Of a stretch of 64,000 nt of DNA, positions 9,733 through 17,650 are shown in pieces. The notes under the pieces were generated by a model. The model made no database searches. It saw nothing but the letters and a program-made list of their open reading frames with translations, and was not told where the DNA came from. The number at the start of each line of letters is the position of its first letter. Position 1 is the stretch's first letter. The translations under genes were made by a program, and so were the position numbers. The DNA lies in the NCBI GenBank assembly GCA_045630965.1, contig JAZQTU010000013.1, positions 62,001 to 126,000 on the forward strand, in the 5' to 3' direction. Source of the stretch: HGM04593 sp045630965. Lineage in GTDB: Bacteria > Bacteroidota > Bacteroidia > Bacteroidales > Bacteroidaceae.

Positions 9733-12700
9733 ATGCGCCGTATACTATCTATTTTTTTATTTCTGACACTTTCAATCTATGGTTATGCACAGAGCAATAA
9801 CTATGTTCAGAAAACAAATATTCCTACAATATATATTGAAACATTCGACAACAAGTCTATCACAAGCAAAACGGAATACATTTATGCAACAATGATATAT
9901 GTTGCAGGAACAGATACAGTGCGTTACGATTCAATGCAGATTAGAGGACGAGGAAATTCCACATGGAATCTTGCCAAAAAGCCATATCGTATAAAATTCA
10001 AAGAATCGACAAAGTTCTTGGGGAAAGGGTATGCAAAAAATAAAAGCTGGACGCTCCTAGCCAATCATGGTGATAAGAGTTTCTTAAGAAATGCTGTAAC
10101 ATCCAAAATGGGTGAGTTTCTTGGATTACCTTTTAACCCAGCAGCTCATTTTGTAGACCTTATTTTGAATGGAACATATCTGGGAAATTATCAGGTATCG
10201 GACCAGGTAAATGTAGATAATAAGAGAGTCGAAATCTTTGAACAAGATTATGAAGCGACATCGACAGATGATATTACCGGTGGATATCTTCTTGAAATAG
10301 ATGGTTTTGCAACGTCTGAACCACAATATTTCAGAACAAACAAAAGCCTGCTTGTAACAATAAAATCACCCGATGAAGATTATATCAATCCCTCACAGAA
10401 GAGTTATATAAATGATTATATCAATAACTTCGAGGAGCTGTTATTCAGCAGTAATTTTACAGACCCAACAGATGGCTATCGTGAGTTGTTGGATTCTGCG
10501 ACTGTGATTCCTTGGTACGTCGCAACCGAATTGAGCGCCAATGTTGATGGTTTCTGGAGTACATATATATACAAGGAGAAGAATGATCCTAAAATATATT
10601 TTGGTCCATTATGGGATTATGACATTGCATACAATAATTGCAGTCGTACAGGCGATGTTACAAATGCAAGCATGGTTGACAAAGGGTTCGGTAGCGATTT
10701 GACAAAAGTGTGGGTAAAGCAACTAATTAAGGATCCCTGGTTCAATAATGCTGTAAACGATGCTTGGAAAAAGAAAATAAATGAGGGGTTGGAAGATTAT
10801 CTATGTAACTATATAGACAGCATGGCGGAGGTACTGAATTCTTCGCAACAGTTGAATTACAAACGTTATTCTATTAACACTGCTGTTTATAATGAAATAT
10901 ACCTCTATTCAACATACGATGAATATATAAATCAACTTAAGAATTTTATCAGAAGCCATGCACGCTATTTGACTACTCTTTTCGCAAATCGTTATGGTGT
11001 TACAACAAGCGAAGGTGGTGATGGAGGTAATAACGGTGGCGAAACTGAAGAACCCGATGTATTACATCCATTTGAACTAAACAGTTCTTATTACTATCGT
11101 ATATATAATAAAAGTACCAATATGGTGCTTGATGTCGATGACAATAAGGGGATTGCAATGTATTCTCCTGTATATGATAAGAACACCCAGCTTTGGAAAA
11201 TAGAAAAGGTGGGAGATTATTATCGATTGATAAACAGAGCAGAAGAAATGGCGTTCAATGACCCTTCCTACAATATCAGCACCCAACTTAATCTTGCCGA
11301 AGTTAATGATAATGATATGAGACAGTTATGGCAATTTGTGGTTGTAAATGAAAATGAGAACTACAATATCATTAATGCGGAAACAAAATATGCGATAAAC
11401 AATAGTGGTGGAAGCAGCGCAGAAGGAAACAACGTTATCAGCTATACTAGCGATGACCGAAATTCAGTCAGTAGTAACAGACAATGGCGAATAGTTCCGG
11501 AAGAACTTATTCCCGATTACATCCCTGATGAAGTAAAAGAAATGTTGAACACAACAATTGAAGAGGCGGAAACATTCTTATCATCGTTGAATAATTGGGA
11601 AATTGGTGATGCTCCTTTCTGTTATGATGCAACAAAAATTGAAACTTTGCATCAAATGATAACAGATGCACGTGATTTTGAGTCGATTGTTGCCGATGAT
11701 TATATATTACAAAATGTAATTCTGGCAGAAAAACTTGCCGAAGCACAAAAGATCAACATGCCTTCCACAACACAACAATACGTATTGAAGCATATTGCTT
11801 CGGGTTATGTTTTGAACTTGACAACAGAGTTGACAAGTTTGCAGGAATACGACAAATACAGTAGCGAACAGCACTTTTTCATAGAGCAAACTGGTGATGA
11901 TAACAAAGTGTCTCTAAGATCAGTAGATGGCCTGTATCTATCACTTGGAATTAATAACTCATGGCACATGTTCGGCTATGAGAATTTCACAACAATCGCA
12001 AGAGGCGGGTTTGAATTTGAACCTATGGACGGATTTTATCGTATTAATACAGCAAATGGTCTTTTGGGAACAACATATTTAGATTTGCAATCTAAAGTCT
12101 ATGGTAATAAACTGACTACAGATTATTGTGATTGGATTCTTGAAGAAGTTGAACAATCTCTTGCGGGAGAAGTTGAATTAAAGCAAACAGAATTGAATGC
12201 ACTTCTTGAAGAGGCTAAAGAAATATTGAAAAATATCCCAAAAGAATGGATAGGCGATGAACCGATGCAATTGTCTATTGAAAATGTTGATGCATTAGAA
12301 AATGTCGTTACTTATATCGAAACAGCTGTATATACGACACTTGATGAATATACCGAAGCCATTGCATTATTGAATGAGGCGATAGAAAACTTCTCAATTC
12401 TTAATGAACCAGCCCAGAATAAGTTGTATAATATACGCCACACCAGTGGTCTTAATTTATCTTGTTCAAACGGCGCCACCCTTGAGGAGATTATAGATGG
12501 AGATGTTGAACAATGTTTTACATTTAGGGCTGTTGAAGGGGAAAAGAACTGTTATAACATTATGAATAATGGCTCTTATTTATCTGTCTATTCTTTGGAC
12601 AACAGTATGTTTATGTTCTCCGACACCCCCTATGGCGAAAACGGCCGTTTTGTAGTAACCCAAGTTGGCGAAAATAGATTTACCTTGTCAAGCATGGTTG

Positions 12701-13071
12701 GATTTGTTGGCCCAAAAACTGCAGATACGGGAGAAACTGTATATCCGGATGTACCTGCAGAAAATGCGATTTGGACAATCGTTGAAGTCGAAAATAAGGT
12801 CGAAACTGATATTGCAGATTATGCTTATGAGCAGGATATCGATTATGCGCTTCGCTATGACAAAGAACGCCAGGTAATAGGTTTTGTTTCCTTTGAAATA
12901 CAGGAGTTTGCAGATGTAGATGTATGTATTTATACAGTAGGAGGTCGCTTGCTTTATACATTCAAGGGCACTCAAGAACAATCATTGGCAGAGCTACCAA
13001 CAGGCACATACATCGTCAAATGGAATTGGGCCGGCCGCAGCCGTGATGTCAAATTCAGAAAGGAGCTATAA
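9733..13071 (+). CDS. CotH kinase family protein with trefoil-like modules and a T9SS-type C-terminal domain
   Basis: A predicted exported protein of 1112 residues. The ATG at 9733 gives a clean signal peptide (MRRILSIFLFLTLSIYGYAQ); an upstream TTG would spoil it. A CotH kinase domain follows (RGRGNSTWNLAKKPYRIKF, later GPLWDYDIAYNN), then a Gly-rich linker (EGGDGGNNGGE). Three ricin-trefoil-like segments (about 11068-11500, 11770-12160, 12412-12790) alternate with two similar helical linkers. The last 70 residues (VCIYTVGGRLLYTF, LPTGTYIVKW) resemble the Por-secretion C-terminal sorting domain, which fits PorU/PorV elsewhere in the window. CotH proteins can phosphorylate secreted proteins; substrate here is unknown. 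Base composition is visibly more AT-rich than its neighbours, suggesting transfer. Confidence 0.86.
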   Translation: MRRILSIFLFLTLSIYGYAQSNNYVQKTNIPTIYIETFDNKSITSKTEYIYATMIYVAGTDTVRYDSMQIRGRGNSTWNLAKKPYRIKFKESTKFLGKGYAKNKSWTLLANHGDKSFLRNAVTSKMGEFLGLPFNPAAHFVDLILNGTYLGNYQVSDQVNVDNKRVEIFEQDYEATSTDDITGGYLLEIDGFATSEPQYFRTNKSLLVTIKSPDEDYINPSQKSYINDYINNFEELLFSSNFTDPTDGYRELLDSATVIPWYVATELSANVDGFWSTYIYKEKNDPKIYFGPLWDYDIAYNNCSRTGDVTNASMVDKGFGSDLTKVWVKQLIKDPWFNNAVNDAWKKKINEGLEDYLCNYIDSMAEVLNSSQQLNYKRYSINTAVYNEIYLYSTYDEYINQLKNFIRSHARYLTTLFANRYGVTTSEGGDGGNNGGETEEPDVLHPFELNSSYYYRIYNKSTNMVLDVDDNKGIAMYSPVYDKNTQLWKIEKVGDYYRLINRAEEMAFNDPSYNISTQLNLAEVNDNDMRQLWQFVVVNENENYNIINAETKYAINNSGGSSAEGNNVISYTSDDRNSVSSNRQWRIVPEELIPDYIPDEVKEMLNTTIEEAETFLSSLNNWEIGDAPFCYDATKIETLHQMITDARDFESIVADDYILQNVILAEKLAEAQKINMPSTTQQYVLKHIASGYVLNLTTELTSLQEYDKYSSEQHFFIEQTGDDNKVSLRSVDGLYLSLGINNSWHMFGYENFTTIARGGFEFEPMDGFYRINTANGLLGTTYLDLQSKVYGNKLTTDYCDWILEEVEQSLAGEVELKQTELNALLEEAKEILKNIPKEWIGDEPMQLSIENVDALENVVTYIETAVYTTLDEYTEAIALLNEAIENFSILNEPAQNKLYNIRHTSGLNLSCSNGATLEEIIDGDVEQCFTFRAVEGEKNCYNIMNNGSYLSVYSLDNSMFMFSDTPYGENGRFVVTQVGENRFTLSSMVGFVGPKTADTGETVYPDVPAENAIWTIVEVENKVETDIADYAYEQDIDYALRYDKERQVIGFVSFEIQEFADVDVCIYTVGGRLLYTFKGTQEQSLAELPTGTYIVKWNWAGRSRDVKFRKEL

Positions 13072-13086
13072 CCAAGTATTAAAGAG

Positions 13087-13120
13087 ACCTACACTGTAAA
13101 TTGAAATTTACAGTGTAGGT
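13087..13120 (+). terminator. Hairpin downstream of the CotH gene
   Basis: A 16-bp perfect inverted repeat (ACCTACACTGTAAATT, 13087-13102; complement 13105-13120) starts 16 nt after the CotH stop. Only a weak T-run (TGTGTTCT) follows, so termination is likely but not textbook. Confidence 0.65.
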
Positions 13121-13154
13121 TGTGTTCTACTTGTTGTCCATCTTACTACAAAAA

Positions 13155-13433
13155 GAGAGAACCGCGAATGCGATTCTCTTCGTGGGCCATCTAGGACTTG
13201 AGATTTGTCTCGTAGAGACCCATCGACTTCGTTGTTTGCTGTCAGCGCAGCTGGTGCAAACATTATAACGAAGGAGATAACCGTAGGTGAAAGCTGAGCC
13301 TGATAGCGAAGTTTCGATAACGCCGGCAGCAGTTAGTCGCAGGTAGCGTGGAGTCGTCACGCCCTGCGGGGTGCGATAAGGCGGTGTTGTCAAAGTCCTA
13401 TACAAAAAAAGAGAACCGCTAAAAGCGATTCTC
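13155..13433. repeat. Structured non-coding insert between duplicated tRNA tails
   Basis: This part of the gene-free stretch 13121-13437 is richer in G+C than its surroundings. A 32-bp direct repeat (13170-13201 and 13425-13456) holds the last 19 nt of the tRNA gene plus 13 nt of flank. The neighbouring hairpin (13155-13179 against 13409-13433) is also duplicated, with changes in the loop. Between the copies lie strong hairpins: GTCTC-GTA-GAGAC at 13207-13219, and a nested GTTTGC...GCAAAC with CAGC-GCA-GCTG at 13234-13261. It resembles the footprint of an element inserted at a tRNA 3' end. A 92-codon frame across it is judged spurious. Confidence 0.6.
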
Positions 13434-13434
13434 T
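13404..13434 (-). terminator. Terminator of the tRNA gene
   Basis: On the minus strand, AGAGAATCGC and GCGGTTCTCT form a 10-bp stem (one G-U pair) followed by seven Ts, starting 4 nt after the tRNA 3' end. A second copy of the same hairpin lies at 13155-13179. Confidence 0.85.
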
Positions 13435-13437
13435 TCG

Positions 13438-13511
13438 TGGGCCATCTAGGACTTGAACCTAGGACCTCCAGATTATGAGTCTGTTGCTCTAACCGACTGA
13501 GCTAAAAGCCC
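13438..13511 (-). tRNA. tRNA with CAU anticodon (elongator tRNA-Met, or Ile2)
   Basis: A 74-nt cloverleaf read on the minus strand: acceptor GGGCTTT/ATGGCCC (one U-U mismatch, one G-U), D arm GCTC...GAGC, anticodon loop CTCATAA, T arm CTAGG-TTCAAGT-CCTAG, discriminator A. CCA is not encoded. The anticodon CAU with this D arm suggests elongator methionine. An isoleucine tRNA with lysidine-modified CAU cannot be excluded by eye; initiator tRNA is unlikely because the first pair is G-C. Confidence 0.88.
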
Positions 13512-13533
13512 GAGTATTTTTACAAATACGGCG

Positions 13534-13565
13534 CAAAGGTAGAACATTTTATTTTACATTGCAAA
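13534..13565 (-). promoter_or_regulatory. Promoter of the tRNA gene
   Basis: On the minus strand, TTTG (13565-13562), a 20-nt spacer, and TACCTTTG (13541-13534) match the Bacteroidota -33/-7 consensus fully. The tRNA starts 23 nt downstream. Confidence 0.78.
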
Positions 13566-13647
13566 TTTTTTATGCTAAAAATTGTAATCAAAGCGACAAT
13601 GCAGCCGGCTACTTCAATTAAAATTTCTGCAAGCAATGTTTTTTTAT

Positions 13648-13655
13648 TATCTTCG
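13648..13655 (+). promoter_or_regulatory. Candidate -7 element of ribF (TATCTTCG)
   Basis: TATCTTCG is one base from TAnnTTTG and sits 41 nt before the ribF ATG, with TTTC 20 nt upstream as a poor -33. The same octamer precedes hflX, ribD and pyrE. Confidence 0.55.
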
Positions 13656-13696
13656 CATCCACGAATTGTCATAAGCAGACATATCCCAAATAAGGA

Positions 13697-14620
13697 ATGA
13701 AAGTTATTACCAATATACACAATTACACCCCCGTACCATGCGCAGCCACAATCGGTTCGTTTGACGGAGTACACCTTGGGCATTCTTCAATGCTTGAGGA
13801 ATTACGCACCAAAGCAGACGAAATGGGCCTGCCGACAATGGTAATAACTTTTGCCAGACACCCCCGCATACTGTTCGGGAAGGCAATTGAGCCATTTATA
13901 CTTTCCGATAACGATGAAAAAAAATCCTTGTTTGAGTCACTCGGCATAGATTACTGCGTGATGCTTGACTTTGACAGTCAAATGGCATCAATGACTGCCG
14001 AGCGTTTCATGGACGACATACTTTCAAAACGTCTTGGTGTAGAACTATTGTGCATTGGATACGACCACCGCTTTGGCAAGCCCCAAAAAGGTGTCGGTTT
14101 CGAGCAGTATATAGAATACGGTAAAAGACTTGGCATGAAAGTGTTCAAGGCTTCGCCGTTCTATGTTGACGAACAGGCTGTAAGTTCATCAAAGGTACGC
14201 AACGCGTTAACTGACGGCAACATATCCCTAGCAGGCAAAATGCTTGGACGAGACTACTGTTTTACGGGCAAAATTGTACACGGAGCAGGTATTGGACACA
14301 AACTAGGTTTTCCCACGGCGAATATACAGTTGCATGACGGGATGAAAATGTTGCCAGCCGACGGAGTTTACGATGTAAGGGTTCTACACATGGATAAATG
14401 CTACAAAGGTGTCATGAACATCGGAGTCAAGCCAACAATCGGTGAAAACCTGGGCCGTACAGTAGAGGTACACATCATTGATTTTGAAGGAGACATATAC
14501 GGAACAGACATCTGTGTTTCACTAAAAAGACGCTTGAGGGGGGAAATGAACTTTGAGAACATCGAGGCGCTGCGCAAGCGCATAAACACGGACGTAGAAA
14601 TGGTCAAAAAGGGTATCTGA
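13697..14620 (+). CDS. ribF: Bifunctional riboflavin kinase / FMN adenylyltransferase
   Basis: A 307-residue protein of normal RibF length. The N-terminal nucleotidyltransferase domain has the signature GSFDGVHLGH at residues 21-30 and the later SSSKVRNAL motif. The C-terminal riboflavin kinase domain has GAGIGHKLGFPTANI and PADGVYDVRV, which bind ATP/Mg and flavin. It converts riboflavin to FMN and then FAD in the cytoplasm. A CPBP protease gene follows after 6 nt and is probably co-transcribed. ribD lies far away in this window, so riboflavin genes are scattered. Confidence 0.97.
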   Translation: MKVITNIHNYTPVPCAATIGSFDGVHLGHSSMLEELRTKADEMGLPTMVITFARHPRILFGKAIEPFILSDNDEKKSLFESLGIDYCVMLDFDSQMASMTAERFMDDILSKRLGVELLCIGYDHRFGKPQKGVGFEQYIEYGKRLGMKVFKASPFYVDEQAVSSSKVRNALTDGNISLAGKMLGRDYCFTGKIVHGAGIGHKLGFPTANIQLHDGMKMLPADGVYDVRVLHMDKCYKGVMNIGVKPTIGENLGRTVEVHIIDFEGDIYGTDICVSLKRRLRGEMNFENIEALRKRINTDVEMVKKGI

Positions 14621-14626
14621 CGAGTT

Positions 14627-15523
14627 ATGAAGAAATTATTGACAACAGCAGGATATATTCTATTTATGATATTTGTTTACATGGCTTTACAAGGTGTTTG
14701 CATTTTTATAGCCATGATTGCAGGAATGGGGTATGCCGTACATAAAGGATATATCGCGATTGACACCATTGACAAGATTGCAGACTATAATATTCTCACA
14801 TCCTCTCCTGAGACAAATAGTATATACATATGGGCCATGGCAATTGGATTATTCATTGCCACAGTTGCGATGCTTCTGTTCATACATTTCACCAATGGAT
14901 ATAAAATCAAAACAAATATCCTGAAATCGATATCTTTGAACTCACTGTTTCTATCAACAATGCTTATATTTTCAGCAATGCTGGCGCTCAATATATTTGT
15001 GCAATGGTTCCAGCTTGAAGATCATCTGTCGCAGCAGTTCGAGGGGCTTACACACAATATTATAGGCATCGTTACAGTATCACTGCTTGCGCCATTGTTA
15101 GAAGAAGTACTTTTTAGAGGGGCGATACAGGGATACATGATGAAACGCTATACACCATGGGGTACGATAATATGCGCATCCCTGGCGTTCGGCATATTAC
15201 ACTGGAACCCTGTGCAGACCGTATACGCAACATTGTTGGGTATCATATTCGGTTGGATATACTATCGCACCGGAAGCCTGCTTTCGGTTATAGTAGGACA
15301 TGTACTCAACAATTCAGTAGCTACAATAATTATGCTAATGTTCGGTAGCGAAGAACTGAACCCTCTTCCCGAGGGAACTGTTTCGCCCACAGCTGAAACA
15401 GCATCGGAAGTCTTTACATTCCTCTTCTTTGCCATATTGGCCATATATTTCGCTACAAGACTACACCGTTCATTACCACAGGTTCCAGAAGCATGGCAGG
15501 ACAAAAGTGGGACAATCAGATAA
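14627..15523 (+). CDS. CPBP family intramembrane glutamic endopeptidase
   Basis: A 298-residue multi-pass membrane protein. The CPBP (Abi) domain shows the catalytic EExxxR motif as LLEEVLFRGAIQGY near residue 160, followed by FGILHWNP and VIVGHVLNNSVA, which supply the two conserved histidine regions. Members are Rce1-like intramembrane proteases; in bacteria they act in prenyl-protein-type processing, bacteriocin immunity or envelope signalling, but most are uncharacterised. It sits 6 nt after ribF, with no obvious functional link. The C-terminus ends in a hydrophobic helix and a short basic tail. Confidence 0.9.
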   Translation: MKKLLTTAGYILFMIFVYMALQGVCIFIAMIAGMGYAVHKGYIAIDTIDKIADYNILTSSPETNSIYIWAMAIGLFIATVAMLLFIHFTNGYKIKTNILKSISLNSLFLSTMLIFSAMLALNIFVQWFQLEDHLSQQFEGLTHNIIGIVTVSLLAPLLEEVLFRGAIQGYMMKRYTPWGTIICASLAFGILHWNPVQTVYATLLGIIFGWIYYRTGSLLSVIVGHVLNNSVATIIMLMFGSEELNPLPEGTVSPTAETASEVFTFLFFAILAIYFATRLHRSLPQVPEAWQDKSGTIR

Positions 15524-15755
15524 AAAGGAAGAGCGTTTCCATTTCATTATCCAAAGCCTATTCTTCTATTTGATGACAGAAAAAATAAACAATAATCAAA
15601 ATGTCATCAAATAAAATTCATCATTAGAAAAAAGAGAGCGATTACAGAATCAAAGCATCATAAATAAAACTTTTTTCTTCGCTTTTTTATAATTTTAACA
15701 TCATAAAATGTGACAATTCAGGCTAAAAACAGCCTTTTTTGCCTTTTTTTTATCC

Positions 15756-15779
15756 AATTAAAGAAATTTTTCTTTAATT
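15756..15779. repeat. AT-rich palindrome just upstream of the pckA promoter
   Basis: AATTAAAGAAA (15756-15766) and its exact complement (15769-15779) with a 2-nt centre lie 3 nt upstream of the -33 element. The position suits a regulator binding site, though weak terminator function is also possible. The rest of 15524-15750 is AT-rich, with T-runs after short stems (for example GGCT...AGCC at 15721-15734), and no gene. Confidence 0.5.
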
Positions 15780-15781
15780 AA

Positions 15782-15813
15782 CTTGAAGGATTAAGCAAAA
15801 ATATATATATTTG
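15782..15813 (+). promoter_or_regulatory. Promoter of pckA
   Basis: CTTG (15782-15785), a 20-nt spacer and TATATTTG (15806-15813) form a good Bacteroidota promoter. The leader to the ATG is about 95 nt and ends in an A/T-rich stretch, as in highly expressed Bacteroidales genes. Confidence 0.72.
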
Positions 15814-15912
15814 CACTTGGAGAACTTCGACAAGTTGGATTATTCCGCTTGCGCGAGTGTTCAAACAGTGATAAAAAAAGGAATATTAACTAATAATTTA
15901 TTTTTTATAATT

Positions 15913-17514
15913 ATGGCAACAATAGATCTTACCAAGTATGGTATCACAGGTGCTGTAGAGGTTCTTCACAATCCCTCTTACGAGCAGCTTTTTGCAGAAG
16001 AGACAAAGCCCGAACTTCAGGGTTTTGAGGTTGGTCAGGTTACTGAGCTCGGCGCAGTAAACGTAATGACAGGTGTTTACTCAGGTCGTTCACCTAAGGA
16101 TAAGTTCATCGTTAAGGATGCAACATCAGAGAACACTGTATGGTGGACATCAGAGGAGTACAAGAACGACAACAAGCCTGTTACAACTGAGGCTTGGAAC
16201 GCTTTGAAAGAAATCGCTACAAAGGAACTTTCAAACAAGAGATTGTTCGTTGTTGACGCATTCTGCGGTGCAAACCCTGCTACACGTCTTAAGGTACGTT
16301 TCATCATGGAGGTTGCTTGGCAGGCTCACTTCGTAACAAACATGTTTATCCGTCCTACAGCTGAAGAGCTTGAGGCATTCGGCGAGCCCGACTTCATCGT
16401 TTACAACGCTTCTAAGGCAGCTGTTGAGAACTACAAGGAACTTGGTTTGAACTCAGAAACTGCAGTTGTATTCAACTTGACATCAAAAGAGCAGATCATC
16501 CTCAACACATGGTATGGTGGTGAGATGAAGAAGGGTATGTTCTCTATGATGAACTACTACTTGCCTCTCCAGGGCATCGCTTCAATGCACTGCTCAGCTA
16601 ATACAAACGAGAAGGGCGAAACAGCGATCTTCTTCGGTCTCTCTGGTACAGGTAAGACTACTCTTTCAACAGATCCAAAGCGCATGCTTATCGGTGACGA
16701 CGAGCACGGTTGGGACGACGACTCTGTATTCAACTTCGAGGGCGGTTGCTACGCAAAGGTTATCAACCTTGACAAGGAGAGCGAGCCAGACATCTTCAAC
16801 GCTATCAAGCGCGATGCACTTCTTGAGAACGTAACAGTTGATGCTAACGGCAAGATTGATTTCGCTGATAAGAGCGTTACAGAAAACACTCGTGTTTCTT
16901 ACCCAATCAACCACATCAACAACATCAAGCCAGGTTCAATGGCAGCTCCTGCAAAGAAGGTTATCTTCTTGTCAGCTGACGCATTCGGCGTATTGCCTCC
17001 AGTATCTATCTTGAGCCCAGAGCAGACACAGTACTACTTCCTCAGCGGTTTCACAGCTAAGTTGGCTGGTACAGAGCGTGGTATTACAGAGCCTACTCCA
17101 ACATTCTCAGCTTGCTTCGGTGCTGCATTCTTGAGCTTGCACCCAACAAAGTATGGTGAAGAGTTGGTTAAGAAGATGGAGAAGAACGGTGCTAAGGCAT
17201 ACCTCGTTAACACAGGTTGGAACGGTACTGGCAAGCGTATCTCTATCAAGGATACACGTGGTATCATCGACGCTATCCTCGATGGTTCAATCGATACAGC
17301 TCCTACAAAGGTTATTCCTCACTTCGACTTTGTTGTTCCAACAGAGTTGCCAGGTGTTGACCCAGCTATCCTTGACCCACGCGACACTTATGCTGACGCA
17401 GCACAGTGGGAAGAGAAAGCTGTTGACTTGGCTGGTCGTTTCATCAAGAACTTCACCAAGTACACAGGCAATGAGGCTGGTAAGGCTCTCGTTGCAGCAG
17501 GTCCAAAGCTCTAA
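15913..17514 (+). CDS. pckA: Phosphoenolpyruvate carboxykinase (ATP)
   Basis: A 533-residue ATP-type PEPCK. YSGRSPKDKF at 56-65 binds substrate, the P-loop GLSGTGKTT is at 242-250, and GDDEHGWDDD at 261-270 carries metal ligands. The ATG at 15913 (MATIDLTKYG) is chosen because the longer frame runs back through the promoter and leader. In Bacteroidales the enzyme mainly fixes CO2 onto PEP, making oxaloacetate and ATP and feeding the succinate branch; the class I fumarase encoded at 41904 acts in the same branch. Codon use is strongly biased compared with neighbours, a mark of high expression. It is monocistronic, with its own promoter and strong terminator. Confidence 0.98.
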   Translation: MATIDLTKYGITGAVEVLHNPSYEQLFAEETKPELQGFEVGQVTELGAVNVMTGVYSGRSPKDKFIVKDATSENTVWWTSEEYKNDNKPVTTEAWNALKEIATKELSNKRLFVVDAFCGANPATRLKVRFIMEVAWQAHFVTNMFIRPTAEELEAFGEPDFIVYNASKAAVENYKELGLNSETAVVFNLTSKEQIILNTWYGGEMKKGMFSMMNYYLPLQGIASMHCSANTNEKGETAIFFGLSGTGKTTLSTDPKRMLIGDDEHGWDDDSVFNFEGGCYAKVINLDKESEPDIFNAIKRDALLENVTVDANGKIDFADKSVTENTRVSYPINHINNIKPGSMAAPAKKVIFLSADAFGVLPPVSILSPEQTQYYFLSGFTAKLAGTERGITEPTPTFSACFGAAFLSLHPTKYGEELVKKMEKNGAKAYLVNTGWNGTGKRISIKDTRGIIDAILDGSIDTAPTKVIPHFDFVVPTELPGVDPAILDPRDTYADAAQWEEKAVDLAGRFIKNFTKYTGNEAGKALVAAGPKL

Positions 17515-17535
17515 TAAAGTTTTAAGACTAAATAC

Positions 17536-17568
17536 AGCGTCTGCTCCTTTTTGGGCAGACGCTTTTTT
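17536..17568 (+). terminator. Strong terminator of pckA
   Basis: AGCGTCTGC (17536-17544) pairs perfectly with GCAGACGCT (17555-17563), followed by TTTTTT. It begins 22 nt after the stop codon. Confidence 0.93.
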
Positions 17569-17602
17569 ATTGTTGCAGATGTGTGTATTATGTTAAGAAT
17601 CA

Positions 17603-17634
17603 TTTGTATAATGGAACGTGATATTGTACTTTTG
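17603..17634 (+). promoter_or_regulatory. Promoter of the UbiA / radical SAM operon
   Basis: TTTG (17603-17606), a 20-nt spacer and TACTTTTG (17627-17634) match the consensus exactly. The first ATG is 17 nt downstream of the -7 element, so the leader is short. Confidence 0.78.
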
Positions 17635-17650
17635 TAAAAAACATAATATC

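Noticed and set aside
13127..13405. A 92-codon minus-strand frame across the tRNA-linked insert
   Set aside because: It overlaps the duplicated tRNA tail and both hairpins, has no family resemblance and is explained by the non-coding repeat.
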